The translations under genes were made by a program, and so were the position numbers. Below the pieces are notes generated by a model, which saw nothing but the letters and a program-made list of their open reading frames with translations, was not told where the DNA came from and made no database searches. From assembly GCA_946902985.2 (NCBI GenBank), contig OX336395.1, positions 12,440,708 through 12,504,707 of the forward strand: a DNA stretch of 64,000 nt, in the 5' to 3' direction. This document shows, in pieces, positions 37,001 through 51,600 of the stretch (position 1 is the stretch's first letter; every line of letters starts with the position of its first letter). This DNA is from Meconema thalassinum. Lineage: Eukaryota; Arthropoda; Insecta; Orthoptera; Tettigoniidae.

Positions 37001-39287
37001 ATAGCGCACAGTCTAGATTCCATCCTCCTGGCATCATGTGGTTCCCCCATACGTATGCTAAGTCACCACACGTGTTGTACATAGCGCACAGACTAGATTC
37101 CATCCTCCTTGCCTCAAGTAGTTCCCCCATAAGTTTGCTATGCCACCTCACATGTTGTACATAGTGCACAGTCTAGATTCCATCCCCCTGGCTTCATGTG
37201 GTTCCCCCATATGTTTGCTAAGCCACCACACGTGTTGTACATAGCGCACAATCTAGATTCCATCCTCCTGGCCTCAAGTGCTTCATCCATACGTTTGCTA
37301 AGCCACCACACGTGTTGTACATAGCGCACAGTCTAGATTCCATCCTCCTGGCCTCAAGTGGTTCCCCATATGTTTGCTAAGGCATCACACGTGTTGTACA
37401 TAGCGCACAGTCTAGATTCCATCCTTCTGGCCTCAAGTGGTTCCCCCATACGTTTGCTAAGCCACCACACGTGTTGTACATAGCGCACAGTCTAGATTCC
37501 ATCCTCCTGGCCTCAAGTGGTTCCCCCATACGTTGGCTAAGCCATCACACGTGTTGTACATAGCGCACAGTCTAGATTACATCCTCCTGGCCTCAAGTGG
37601 TTCCCCATACGTTTGCTAAGCCACCACACGTGTTGTACATAGCGCACAGTCTAGATTCCATCCTCCTGGCCTCAAGTGGTTCCCCCATATGTTTGCTAAG
37701 CCATCACACGTGTTGTACATAGCGCTCAGTCTAGATTCCATCCTCCTGGCCTCAGTTGGTTCCCCCATATGTTTGCTATGCCACCACACGTGTTGTACAT
37801 AGCGCACAGTCTAGGTTCCATCCTCCAGGCCTCAAGTTGTTCCCCCATATGTTTGCTAAGCCATCACACGTGTTGTACATAGCGCACAGTCTAGATTCCA
37901 TCCTCCTGGCCTCAAGTGGTTCCCCCATACTTTTGCTAAGCCACCACACATGTTGTACATAGCGCAAGTCTAGATTCCATCCTCCTGGCCTCAAGTGGTT
38001 CCCCCATATGTTTGCTAAGCCAACACACGTGTTGTACATAACGCACAGTCTAGATTCCATCCTCCTGGCCTCAAGTGGTTCCCCCATACTTTTGCTAAGC
38101 CACCACACATGTTGTACATAGCGCACAGTCTAGATTCCATCCTCCTGGCCTCACGTGGTTCCCCCATATGTTTGCTAAGCCACCACACGTGTTGTACATA
38201 GCGCACAGTCTAGATTCCATCCTCCTGGCCTCAAGTGGTTACCCCATACGTTTGCTACGCCACCACACGTGTTATACATAGTGCAGAGTCTAGATTCCAT
38301 CCCCCTGGCCTCAAGTGGTTCCCCCATACGTTTTCTAAGCCACCACACTTGTTGTACATAGCGCACAGTCTAGATTCCATCCTCCTAGCCTCAAGTGATT
38401 CCCCCATATGTTTGCTAAGCCACCACACGTGTTGTACATAGCGCACAGTCTAGATTCCATCCTCCTGGCCTCACGTGGTTCCCCCATATGTTTGCTAAGC
38501 CAACACACGTGTTGTACATAGCGCACAGTCTAGATTCCATCCTCCTGGCCTCAAGTGGTTCCCCCATACGTTTGCTAAGCCACCACACGTGTTGTACATA
38601 GCGCAGTCTAGATTCCATCCTCCTGGCCTCAAGTGGTTCCCCCATACGTTTGTTAAGCCGCCACACGTGTTATACATAGTGCAGAGTCTAGATTCCATCC
38701 CCCTGGCCTCAAGTGGTTCCGCCATACGTTTTCTATGCCACCACACTTGTTGTACATAGCGCACAGTCTAGATTCCATCCTCCTAGCCTCAAGTGGTTCC
38801 CCCATATGTTTGCTAAGCCACCACACGTGTTGTACATAGCGCACAGTCTAGATTCCATCCTCCTGGCCTCAAGTGGTTCCCCCATATGTTTGCTAAGCCA
38901 ACACACGTGTTGTACATAGCGCACAGTCTAGATTACATCCTCCTGGCCTCAAGTTGTTCCCCCATTCGTTTGCTAAGCCACCACACATGTTTTACATAGC
39001 GCACAGTCTAGATTCCATCCTCCTGGCCTCAAGTGGTTCCCCCATATGTTTGCTAAGCTATCACACGTGTTGTACATAGCGCACAGTCTAGATCCCATCC
39101 TCCTGGCCTCAAGTGGTTCCCCCATATGTTTGCTAAGCCACCACACGTGTTGTACATAGCGCACAGTCTAGATTCCATCCTCCTGGCCTCAAGTGGTTCC
39201 CCCATACTTTTTCTAAGCCACCACACATGTTGTACATAGCGCACAGTCTAGATTCCATCCTCCTGGCCTCACGTGGTTCCCCCATTT
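34097..39287 (+). repeat. 5,191-bp (65-mer) HOR unit 2
   Basis: It repeats 28,906-34,096 at offset 5,191, including every private mark I checked (about 38,040, 38,652, 38,990, 39,209). The only difference found is in the first monomer, which is a chimera: its left end (GTTCGCT) is like the monomer at 39,288 and its right end (GATCCC, GGCTTCAGG) is like the monomer at 28,906. After 39,287 the order continues as it does after 26,111, so the pair looks like one simple tandem duplication. Confidence 0.93.
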
Positions 39288-42003
39288 GTTCGCTAAGCCA
39301 CCACACGTGTTGTACATAGCGCACAGTCTAGATTCCATCCTTCTGGCCTCAAGTGGTTACCCCATACGTTTGCTAAGCCACCACACGTGTTGTACATAGC
39401 GCACAGTCTATATTCCATCCTCCTGGCCTCAAGTGGTTCCCCCATACGTTTGCTAAGCCACCACACGTGTTGTACATAGCGCACAGTCTAGATTCCATCC
39501 TCCTGGCCTCAAGTGGTTCCCCCATATGTTTGCTAAGGCATCATACGTGTACATAGCGCACAGTATAGATTCCATCCTCCTGGCTTCAAGTGGTTCCCCC
39601 ATACGTTTGCTAAGCCTCCACACGTGTTGTATATAGCGCACAGTCTAGATTCCATCCTCCTGGCCTCAAGTGGTTCCCCCATACTTTTGCTAAGCCACCA
39701 CACATGTTGTACATAGCGCAAGTCTAGATTCCATCCTCCTGGCCTCAAGTGGTTCCCCCATATGTTTGCTAAGCCACCACACGTGTTGTACATAGCGCAC
39801 AGTCTAGATTCCATCCTCCTGGCCTCAAGTGGTTCCCCCATACTTTTGCTAAGCCACCACACATGTTGTACATAGCGCACAGTCTAGATTCCATCCTCCT
39901 GGCCTCACGTGGTTCCCCCATATGTTTGCTAAGCCACCACACGTGTTGTACATAGCGCACAGTCTAGATTCCATCTTCCTGGCCTCAAGTGGTTCCGCCA
40001 TATGTTTGCTAAGCCACCACACGTGTTGTACATAGCGCACAGTCTAGATTCCATCCTCCTGGCCTCAAGTGGTTCCCCCATATGTTTGCTAAGCCACCAC
40101 ACGTGTTGTACATAGCGCACAGTCTAGATTCCATCCTCCTGGCTTCAAGTGGTTCCCCCATACGTTTGCTAAGCCTCCACACGTGTTGTATATAGCGCAC
40201 AGTCTAGATTCCATCCTCCTGGCCTCAAGTGGTTCCCCCATACTTTTGCTAAGCCACCACACATGTTGTACATAGCGCACAGTCTAGATTCCATCCTCCT
40301 GGCCTCAGTTGGTTCCCCCATATGTTTGCTAAGCCATCACACGTGTTGTACATAGCGCACAGTCTAGATTCCATCCTCCTGGCCTCAGTTGGTTCCCCCA
40401 TATGTTTGCTATGCCACCACACGTGTTGTACATAGCGCACAGTCTAGGTTCCATCCTCCTGGCCTCAAGTTGTTCCCCCATATGTTTGCTAAGCCATCAC
40501 ACGTGTTGTACATAGCGCACAGTCTAGATTCCATCCTCCTGGCCTCAAGTGGTTCCCCCATACTTTTGCTAAGCCACCACACATGTTGTACATAGCGCAA
40601 GTCTAGATTCCATCCTCCTGGCCTCAAGTGGTTCCCCCATATGTTTGCTAAGCCACCACACGTGTTGTACATAGCGCACAGCCTAGATTCCATCCTCCTG
40701 GCCTCAAGTGGTTCCCCCATACTTTTGCTAAGCCACCACACATGTTGTACATAGCGCACAGTCTAGATTCCATCCTCCTGGCCTCACGTGGTTCCCCCAT
40801 ATGTTTGCTAAGCCACCACACGTGTTGTACATAGCGCACAGTCTAGATTCCATCTTCCTGGCCTCAAGTGGTTCCCCCCTACGTTTGCTAAGCCACCACA
40901 CGTGTAGTACATAGCGCACAGTCTAGATTCCATCCTCCTGGCCTCAAGTGGTTCCCCCATACGTTTGCTAAGCCACCACACGTGTTGTACGTAGCGCACA
41001 GTCTAGATTCCATCCTCCTGGCCTCAAGTGGTTCCCCCATATGTTTGCTAAGCCACCACACGTGTTGTACATAGCGCACAGTCTAGATTCCATCCTCCTG
41101 GCCTCAAGTGGTTCCCCCATATGTTAGCTATGCCACCACACGTGTTGTACATAGCGCACAGTCTAGATTCCATCCTCCTGGCCTCAAGTGGTTCCCCCAT
41201 ATGTTTGCTAAGCCACCACACGTGTTGTACATAGCGCACAGTCTAGATTACATCCTCCTGGCCTCAAGTGGTTCCCCCATTCGTTTGCTAAGCCACCACA
41301 CATGTTGTACATAGCGCACAGTCTAGATTCCATCCTCCTGGCCTCAAGTGGTTCCCCCATATGTTTGCTAAGCTATCACACGTGTTGTACATAGCGCACA
41401 GTCTAGATCCCATCCTCCTGGCCTCAAGTGGTTCCCCCATATGTTTGCTAAGCCACCACACGTGTTGTACATAGCGCACAGTCTAGATTCCATCCTCCTG
41501 GCCTCAAGTGGTTCCCCCATATGTTTGCTAGGCTACCATACGTGTTGTACATAGCGCACAGTCTAGATTCCATCCTCCTGGCCTCATGTGGTTCCCACAT
41601 ACGTTTGCTAAGCCACCACACATGTTGTGCATAGCGCACCGTCTAGATTCCATCCTCCTGGCCTCAAGTGGTTCCCCCATATGTTTGCTAAGCCTTCACA
41701 CGTGTTTGTACATAGCGCACAGTCTAGATTCCATCCTCCTGGCCTCAAGTGGTTCCCCCATATGTTTGCTAAGCCACCACACGTGTTGTACATAGCGCCC
41801 AGTCTAGATTCCATCCTCCTGGCATCATGTGGTTCCCCCATACGTATGCTAAGTCACCACACGTGTTGTACATAGCGCACAGACTAGATTCCATCCTCCT
41901 TGCCTCAAGTAGTTCCCCCATAAGTTTGCTAAGCCACCTCACATGTTGTACATAGCGCACAGTCTAGATTCCATCCCCCTGGCTTCATGTGGTTCCCCCA
42001 TAT
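39288..42003 (+). repeat. Continuation of Block D, then Block C variant
   Basis: 39,288 to about 40,786 matches 26,112 to about 27,610 at offset 13,176, including a 77-bp monomer near 39,533. The following part resembles Block C at offset 17,728 but lacks several of its private marks: the monomer near 40,724 has TTTTGCT, not TTTTCCT, and CACGTGTTG stands where Block C has CACGACTTG. Its own marks are CCCCCCTACG at about 40,876 and GCGCCCAG at about 41,800. Confidence 0.82.
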
Positions 42004-45000
42004 GTTTGCTAAGCCACCACACGTGTTGTACATAGCGCACAATCTAGATTCCATCCTCCTGGCCTCAAGTGGTTCATCCATACGTTTGCTAAGCCACCAC
42101 ACGTGTTGTACATAGCGCACAGTCTAGATTCCATCCTCCTGGCCTCAAGTGGTTCCCCCATATGTTTGCTAAGGCATCACACGTGTTGTACATAGCGCAC
42201 AGTCTAGATTCCATCCTTCTGGCCTCAAGTGGTTCCCCCATACGTTTGCTAAGCCACCACACGTGTTGTACATAGCGCACAGTCTAGATTCCATCCTCCT
42301 GGCCTCAAGTGGTTCCCCCATACGTTTGCTAAGCCATCACACGTGTTGTACATAGCGCACAGTCTAGATTACATCCTCCTGGCCTCAAGTGGTTCCCCAT
42401 ACGTTTGCTAAGCCACCATACGTGTTGTACATAGCGCACAGTCTAGATTCCATCCTCCTGGCCTCAAGTGGTTCCCCCATATGTTTGCTAAGCCATCACA
42501 CGTGTTGTACATAGCGCTCAGTCTAGATTCCATCCTCCTGGCCTCAGTTGGTTCCCCCATATGTTTGCTATGCCACCACACGTGTTGTACATAGCGCACA
42601 GTCTAGGTTCCATCCTCCAGGCCTCAAGTTGTTCCCCCATATGTTTGCTAAGCCATCACACGTGTTGTACATAGCGCACAGTCTAGATTCCATCCTCCTG
42701 GCCTCAAGTGGTTCCCCCATACTTTTGCTAAGCCACCACACATGTTGTACATAGCGCAAGTCTAGATTCCATCCTCCTGGCCTCAAGTGGTTCCCCCATA
42801 TGTTTGCTAAGCCACCACACGTGTTGTACATAGCGCACAGTCTAGATTCCATCCTCCTGGCCTCAAGTGGTTCCCCCATACTTTTGCTAAGCCACCACAC
42901 ATGTTGTACATAGCGCACAGTCTAGATTCCATCCTCCTGGCCTCACGTGGTTCCCCCATATGTTTGCTAAGCCACCACACGTGTTGTACATAGCGCACAG
43001 TCTAGATTCCATCCTCCTGGCCTCAAGTGGTTACCCCATACGTTTGCTAAGCCACCACACGTGTTATACATAGTGCAGAGTCTAGATTCCATCCCCCTGG
43101 CCTCAAGTGGTTCCCCCATACGTTTTCTAAGCCACCACACTTGTTGTACATAGCGCACAGTCTAGATTCCATCCTCCTAGCCTCAAGTGGTTCCCCCATA
43201 TGTTTGCTAAGCCACCACACGTGTTGTACATAGCGCACAGTCTAGATTCCATCCTCCTGGCCTCACGTGGTTCCCCCATATGTTTGCTAAGCCAACACAC
43301 GTGTTGTACATAGCGCACAGTCTAGATTCCATCCTCCGGGCCTCAAGTGGTTCCCCCATACGTTTGCTAAGCCACCACACGTGTTGTACATAGCGCAGTC
43401 TAGATTCCATCCTCCTGGCCTCAAGTGGTTCCCCCATACGTTTGCTAAGCCGCCACACGTGTTATACATAGTGCAGAGTCTAGATTCCATCCCCCTGGCC
43501 TCAAGTGGTTCCGCCATACGTTTTCTATGCCACCACACTTGTTGTACATAGCGCACAGTCTAGATTCCATCCTCCTAGCCTCAAGTGGTTCCCCCATATG
43601 TTTGCTAAGCCACCACACGTGTTGTACATAGCGCACAGTCTAGATTCCATCCTCCTGGCCTCAAGTGGTTCCCCCATATGTTTGCTAAGCCAACACACGT
43701 GTTGTACATAGCGCACAGTCTAGATTACATCCTCCTGGCCTCAAGTGGTTCCCCCATTCGTTTGCTAAGCCACCACACATGTTGTACATAGCGCACAGTC
43801 TAGATTCCATCCTCCTGGCCTCAAGTGGTTCCCCCATATGTTTGCTAAGCTATCACACGTGTTGTACATAGCGCACAGTCTAGATCCCATCCTCCTGGCC
43901 TCAAGTGGTTCCCCCATATGATTGCTTAGCCACCACACGCGTTGTACATAGCGCACAGTCTAGATTCCATCCTCCTGGCCTCAAGTGGTTCACCCATATG
44001 TTTGCTAGGCTACCATACGTGTTGTACATAGCGCACAGTCTAGATTCCATCCTCCTGGCCTCATGTGGTTCCCACATACGTTTGCTAAGCCACCACACAT
44101 GTTGTGCATAGCGCACCGTCTAGATTCCATCCTCCTGGCCTCAAGTGGTTCCCCCATATGTTTGCTAAGCCTTCACACGTGTTTGTACATAGCGCACAGT
44201 CTAGATTCCATCCTCCTGGCCTCAAGTGGTTCCCCCATATGTTTGCTAAGCCACCACACGTGTTGTACATAGCGCACAGTCTAGATTCCATCCTCCTGGC
44301 ATCATGTGGTTCCCCCATACGTATGCTAAGTCACCACACGTGTTGTACATAGCGCACAGTCTAGATTCCATCCTCCTTGCCTCAAGTGGTTCCCCCATAA
44401 GTTTGCTAAGCCACCTCACATGTTGTACATAGCGCTCAGTCTAGATTCCATCCCCCTGGCTTCATGTGGTTCCCCCATATGTTTGCTAAGCCACCACACG
44501 TGTTGTACATAGCGCACAGTCTAGATTCCATCCTCCTGGCCTCAAGTGGTTCATCCATACGTTTGCTAAGCCACCACACGTGTTGTACATAGCGCACAGT
44601 CTAGATTCCATCCTCCTGGCCTCAAGTGGTTCCCCCATATGTTTGCTAAGGCATCACACGTGTTGTACATAGCGCACAGTCTAGATTCCATCCTTCTGGC
44701 CTCAAGTGGTTCCCCCATACGTTTGCTAAGCCACCACACGTGTTGTACATAGCGCACAGTCTAGATTCCATCCTCCTGGCCTCAAGTGGTTCCCCCATAC
44801 GTTTGCTAAGCCATCACACGTGTTGTACATAGCGCACAGTCTAGATTACATCCTCATGGCCTCAAGTGGTTCCCCATACGTTTGCTAAGCCACCACACGT
44901 GTTGTACATAGCGCACAGTCTAGTTTCCATCCTCCTGGCCTCAAGTGGTTCCCCCATATGTTTGCTAAGCCATCACACGTGTTGTACATAGCGCACAGTC

Positions 45001-48000
45001 TAGATTCCATCCTCCTGGCCTCAGTTGGTTCCCCCATATGTTTGCTATGCCACCACACGTGTTGTACATAGCGCACAGTCTAGGTTCCATCCTCCTGGCC
45101 TCAAGTTGTTCCCCCATATGTTTGCTAAGCCTTCACACGTGTTGTACATAGCGCACAGTCTAGATTCCATCCTCCTGGCCTCAAGTGGTTCCCCCATACT
45201 TTTGCTAAGCCACCACACATGTTGTACATAGCGCAAGTCTAGATTCCATCCTCCTGGCCTCAAGTGGTTCCCCCATATGTTTGCTAAGCCACCACACGTG
45301 TTGTACATAGAGCACAGTCTAGATTCCATCCTCCTGGCCTCAAGTGGTTCCCCCATACTTTTGCTAAGCCACCACACATGTTGTACATAGCGCACAGTCT
45401 AGATTCCATCCTCCTGGCCTCACGTGGTTCCCCCATATGTTTGCTAAGCCACCACACGTGTTGTACATAGCGCACAGTCTAGATTCCATCCTCCTGGCCT
45501 CAAGTGGTTACCCCATACGTTTGCTAATCCACCACACGTGTTATACATAGTGCAGAGTCTAGATTCCATCCCCCTGGCCTCAAGTGGTTCCCCCATACGT
45601 TTTCTAAGCCACCACACTTGTTGTACATAGCGCACAGTCTAGATTCCATCCTCCTAGCCTCAAGTGGTTCCCCCATAAGTTTGCTAAGCCACCACACGTG
45701 TTGTACATAGCGCAGTCTAGATTCCATCCTCCTGGCCTCAAGTGGTTCCCCCATACGTTTGCTAAGCCACCACACGTGTTATACATAGTGCAGAGTCTAG
45801 ATTCCATCCTCCTGGCCTCACGTGGTTCCCCCATATGTTTGCTAAGCCACCACACGTGTTGTACATAGCGCACAGTCTAGATTCCATCCTCCTGGCCTCA
45901 AGTGGTTACCCCATACGTTTGCTAAGCCACCACACGTGTTGTACATAGCGCACAGTCTAGATCCCATCCTCCTGGCCTCAAGTGGTTCCCCCATATGTTT
46001 GCTAAGCCACCACACGCGTTGTACATAGCGCACAGTCTAGATTCCATCCTCCTGGCCTCAAGTGGTTCACCCATATGTTTGCTAGGCTACCATACGTGTT
46101 GTACATAGCGCACAGTCTAGATTCCATCCTCCTGGCCTCATGTGGTTCCCACATACGTTTGCTAAGCCACCACACATGTTGTGCATAGCGCACCGTCTAG
46201 ATTCCATCCTCCTGGCCTCAAGTGGTTCCCCCATATGTTTGCTAAGCCTTCACACGTGTTTGTACATAGCGCACAGTCTAGATTCCATCCTCCTGGCCTC
46301 AAGTGGTTCCCCCATATGTTTGCTAAGCCACCACACGTGTTGTACATAGCGCACAGTCTAGATTCCATCCTCCTGGCATCATGTGGTTCCCCCATACGTA
46401 TGCTAAGTCACCACACGTGTTGTACATAGCGCACAGTCTAGATTCCATCCTCCTTGCCTCAAGTGGTTCCCCCATAAGTTTGCTAAGCCACCTCACATGT
46501 TGTACATAGCGCACAGTCTAGATTCCATCCCCCTGGCTTCATGTGGTTCCCACATATGTTTGCTAAGGCATCACACGTGTTGTATATAGCGCACAGTCTA
46601 GATTACATCCTCCTGGCCTCAAGTGGTTCCCCATACGTTTGCTAAGCCACCACACGTGTTGTACATAGCGCACAGTCTAGATTCCATCCTCCTGGCCTCA
46701 AGTGGTTCCCCCATATGTTTGCTAAGCCATCACACGTGTTGTACATAGCGCACAGTCTAGATTCCATCCTCCTGGTCTCAGTTGGTTCCCCCATATGTTT
46801 GCTATGCCACCACACGTGTTATACATAGCGCACAGTCTAGGTTCCATCCTCCTGGCCTCAAGTTGTTCCCCCATATGTTTGCTAAGCCTTCACACGTGTT
46901 GTACATAGCGCACAGTCTAGATTCCATCCTCCTGGCCTCAAGTGGTTCCCCCATACTTTTGCTAAGCCACCACACATGTTGTACATAGCGCAAGTCTAGA
47001 TTCCATCCTCCTGGCCTCAAGTGGTTCCCCCATATGTTTGCTAAGCCACCACACGTGTTGTACATAGAGCACAGTCTAGATTCCATCCTCCTGGCCTCAA
47101 GTGGTTCCCCCATACTTTTGCTAAGCCACCACACATGTTGTACATAGCGCACAGTCTAGATTCCATCCTCCTGGCCTCACGTGGTTCCCCCATATGTTTG
47201 CTAAGCCACCACACGTGTTGTACATAGCGCACAGTCTAGATTCCATCCTCCTGGCCTCAAGTGGTTACCCCATACGTTTGCTAAGCCACCACACGTGTTG
47301 TACATAGCGCACAGTCTAGATTCCATCCTCCTGGCCTCAAGTGGTTCCCCCATACGTTTGCAAAGCCACCACACGTGTTATACATAGTGCAGAGTCTAGA
47401 TTCCATCCCCCTGGCCTCAAGTGGTTCCCCCATACGTTTTCTAAGCCACCACACTTGTTGTACATAGCGCACAGTCTAGATTCCATCCTCCTAGCCTCAA
47501 GTGGTTCCCCCATATGTTTGCTAAGCCACCACACGTGTTGTACATAGCGCTCAGTCTAGATTCCATCCTCCTGGCCTCAAGTGGTTTCCCCATATGTTTG
47601 CTAAGCCAACACACGTGTTGTACATAGCGCACAGTCTAGATTCCATCCTCCTGGCCTCAAGTGGTTTCCCCATACGTTTGCTAAGCCACCACACGTGTTG
47701 TACATAGCGCACAGTCTAGATTCCATCCTCCTGGCCTCAAGTGGTTCCCCCATACTTTTGCTAAGCCACCACACATGTTGTACATAGCGCACAGTCTAGA
47801 TTCCATCCTCCTGGCCTCACGTGGTTCCCCCATATGTTTGCTAAGCCATCACACGTGTTGTACATAGCGCACAGTCTAGATTCCATCCTCCTGGCCTCAA
47901 GTGGTTACCCCATACGTTTGCTAAGCCACCACACGTGTTGTACATAGCGCACAGTCTAGATTCCATCCTCCTGGCCTCAAGTGGTTCCCCCATACGTTTG

Positions 48001-48635
48001 CTAAGCCACCACACGTGTTATACATAGTGCAGAGTCTAGATTCCATCCCCCTGGCCTCAAGTGGTTCCCCCATACGTTTTCTAAGCCACCACACTTGTTG
48101 TACATAGCGCACAGTCTAGATTCCATCCTCCTAGCCTCAAGTGGTTCCCCCATATGTTTGCTAAGCCACCACACGTGTTGTACATAGCGCACAGTCTAGA
48201 TTCCATCCTCCTGGCCTCAAGTGGTTCCCCCATATGTTTGCTAAGCCAACACACGTGTTGTACATAGCGCACAGTCTAGATTCCATCCTCCTGGCCTCAA
48301 GTGGTTCCCCCATACGTTTGCTAAGCCACCACACGTGTTGTACATAGCGCACAGTCTAGATTCCATCCTCCTGGCATCATGTGGTTCCCCCATACGTATG
48401 CTAAGTCACCACACGTGTTGTACATAGCGCACAGTCTAGATTCCATCCTCCTTGCCTCAAGTGGTTCCCCCATAAGTTTGCTAAGCCACGTCACATGTTG
48501 TACATAGCGCACAGTCTAGATTCCATCCCCCTGGCTTCATGTGGTTCCCCCATATGTTTGCTAAGCCACCACACGTGTTGTACATAGCGCACAGTCTAGA
48601 TTCCATTCTCCTGGCCTCAAGTGGTTCATCCATAC
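42004..48635 (+). repeat. 6,632-bp (83-mer) HOR unit 1
   Basis: This is the first of two adjacent units. Its first third follows HOR-A monomers 35-53 at offset 39,685 (42,403 to about 43,900). It then passes through monomers 8-10 and directly to monomer 13, following HOR-A at offset 43,119 to about 45,475. The rest is a second, rearranged pass through the same variant types, including 81-bp monomers near 44,161 and 46,238. The start is ambiguous by about one monomer. Confidence 0.9.
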
Positions 48636-51600
48636 GTTTGCTAAGCCACCACACGTGTTGTACATAGCGCACAATCTAGATTCCATCCTCCTGGCCTCAA
48701 GTGGTTCATCCATACGTTTGCTAAGCCACCACACGTGTTGTACATAGCGCACAGTCTAGATTCCATCCTCCTGGCCTCAAGTGGTTCCCCCATATGTTTG
48801 CTAAGGCATCACACGTGTTGTACATAGCGCACAGTCTAGATTCCATCCTTCTGGCCTCAAGTGGTTCCCCCATACGTTTGCTAAGCCACCACACGTGTTG
48901 TACATAGCGCACAGTCTAGATTCCATCCTCCTGGCCTCAAGTGGTTCCCCCATACGTTTGCTAAGCCATCACACGTGTTGTACATAGCGCACAGTCTAGA
49001 TTACATCCTCCTGGCCTCAAGTGGTTCCCCATACGTTTGCTAAGCCACCACACGTGTTGTACATAGCGCACAGTCTAGATTCCATCCTCCTGGCCTCAAG
49101 TGGTTCCCCCATATGTTTGCTAAGCCATCACACGTGTTGTACATAGCGCTCAGTCTAGATTCCATCCTCCTGGCCTCAGTTGGTTCCCCCATATGTTTGC
49201 TATGCCACCACACGTGTTGTACATAGCGCACAGTCTAGGTTCCATCCTCCAGGCCTCAAGTTGTTCCCCCATATGTTTGCTAAGCCATCACACGTGTTGT
49301 ACATAGCGCACAGTCTAGATTCCATCCTCCTGGCCTCAAGTGGTTCCCCCATACTTTTGCTAAGCCACCACACATGTTGTACATAGCGCAAGTCTAGATT
49401 CCATCCTCCTGGCCTCAAGTGGTTCCCCCATATGTTTGCTAAGCCACCACACGTGTTGTACATAGCGCACAGTCTAGATTCCATCCTCCTGGCCTCAAGT
49501 GGTTCCCCCATACTTTTGCTAAGCCACCACACATGTTGTACATAGCGCACAGTCTAGATTCCATCCTCCTGGCCTCACGTGGTTCCGCCATATGTTTGCT
49601 AAGCCACCACACGTGTTGTACATAGCGCACAGTCTAGATTCCATCCTCCTGGCCTCAAGTGGTTACCCCATACGTTTGCTAAGCCACCACACGTGTTATA
49701 CATAGTGCAGAGTCTAGATTCCATCCCCCTGGCCTCAAGTGGTTCCCCCATACGTTTTCTAAGCCACCACACTTGTTGTACATAGCGCACAGTCTAGATT
49801 CCATCCTCCTAGCCTCAAGTGGTTCCCCCATATGTTTGCTAAGCCACCACACGTGTTGTACATAGCGCACAGTCTAGATTCCATCCTCCTGGCCTCACGT
49901 GGTTCCCCCATATGTTTGCTAAGCCAACACACGTGTTGTACATAGCGCACAGTCTAGATTCCATCCTCCGGGCCTCAAGTGGTTCCCCCATACGTTTGCT
50001 AAGCCACCACACGTGTTGTACATAGCGCAGTCTAGATTCCATCCTCCTGGCCTCAAGTGGTTCCCCCATACGTTTGCTAAGCCGCCACACGTGTTATACA
50101 TAGTGCAGAGTCTAGATTCCATCCCCCTGGCCTCAAGTGGTTCCGCCATACGTTTTCTATGCCACCACACTTGTTGTACATAGCGCACAGTCTAGATTCC
50201 ATCCTCCTAGCCTCAAGTGGTTCCCCCATATGTTTGCTAAGCCACCACACGTGTTGTACATAGCGCACAGTCTAGATTCCATCCTCCTGGCCTCAAGTGG
50301 TTCCCCCATATGTTTGCTAAGCCAACACACGTGTTGTACATAGCGCACAGTCTAGATTACATCCTCCTGGCCTCAAGTGGTTCCCCCATTCGTTTGCTAA
50401 GCCACCACACATGTTGTACATAGCGCACAGTCTAGATTCCATCCTCCTGGCCTCAAGTGGTTCCCCCATATGTTTGCTAAGCTATCACACGTGTTGTACA
50501 TAGCGCACAGTCTAGATCCCATCCTCCTGGCCTCAAGTGGTTCCCCCATATGATTGCTTAGCCACCACACGCGTTGTACATAGCGCACAGTCTAGATTCC
50601 ATCCTCCTGGCCTCAAGTGGTTCACCCATATGTTTGCTAGGCTACCATACGTGTTGTACATAGCGCACAGTCTAGATTCCATCCTCCTGGCCTCATGTGG
50701 TTCCCACATACGTTTGCTAAGCCACCACACATGTTGTGCATAGCGCACCGTCTAGATTCCATCCTCCTGGCCTCAAGTGGTTCCCCCATATGTTTGCTAA
50801 GCCTTCACACGTGTTTGTACATAGCGCACAGTCTAGATTCCATCCTCCTGGCCTCAAGTGGTTCCCCCATATGTTTGCTAAGCCACCACACGTGTTGTAC
50901 ATAGCGCACAGTCTAGATTCCATCCTCCTGGCATCATGTGGTTCCCCCATACGTATGCTAAGTCACCACACGTGTTGTACATAGCGCACAGTCTAGATTC
51001 CATCCTCCTTGCCTCAAGTGGTTCCCCCATAAGTTTGCTAAGCCACCTCACATGTTGTACATAGCGCTCAGTCTAGATTCCATCCCCCTGGCTTCATGTG
51101 GTTCCCCCATATGTTTGCTAAGCCACCACACGTGTTGTACATAGCGCACAGTCTAGATTCCATCCTCCTGGCCTCAAGTGGTTCATCCATACGTTTGCTA
51201 AGCCACCACACGTGTTGTACATAGCGCACAGTCTAGATTCCATCCTCCTGGCCTCAAGTGGTTCCCCCATATGTTTGCTAAGGCATCACACGTGTTGTAC
51301 ATAGCGCACAGTCTAGATTCCATCCTTCTGGCCTCAAGTGGTTCCCCCATACGTTTGCTAAGCCACCACACGTGTTGTACATAGCGCACAGTCTAGATTC
51401 CATCCTCCTGGCCTCAAGTGGTTCCCCCATACGTTTGCTAAGCCATCACACGTGTTGTACATAGCGCACAGTCTAGATTACATCCTCCTGGCCTCAAGTG
51501 GTTCCCCATACGTTTGCTAAGCCACCACACGTGTTGTACATAGCGCACAGTCTAGTTTCCATCCTCCTGGCCTCAAGTGGTTCCCCCATATGTTTGCTAA

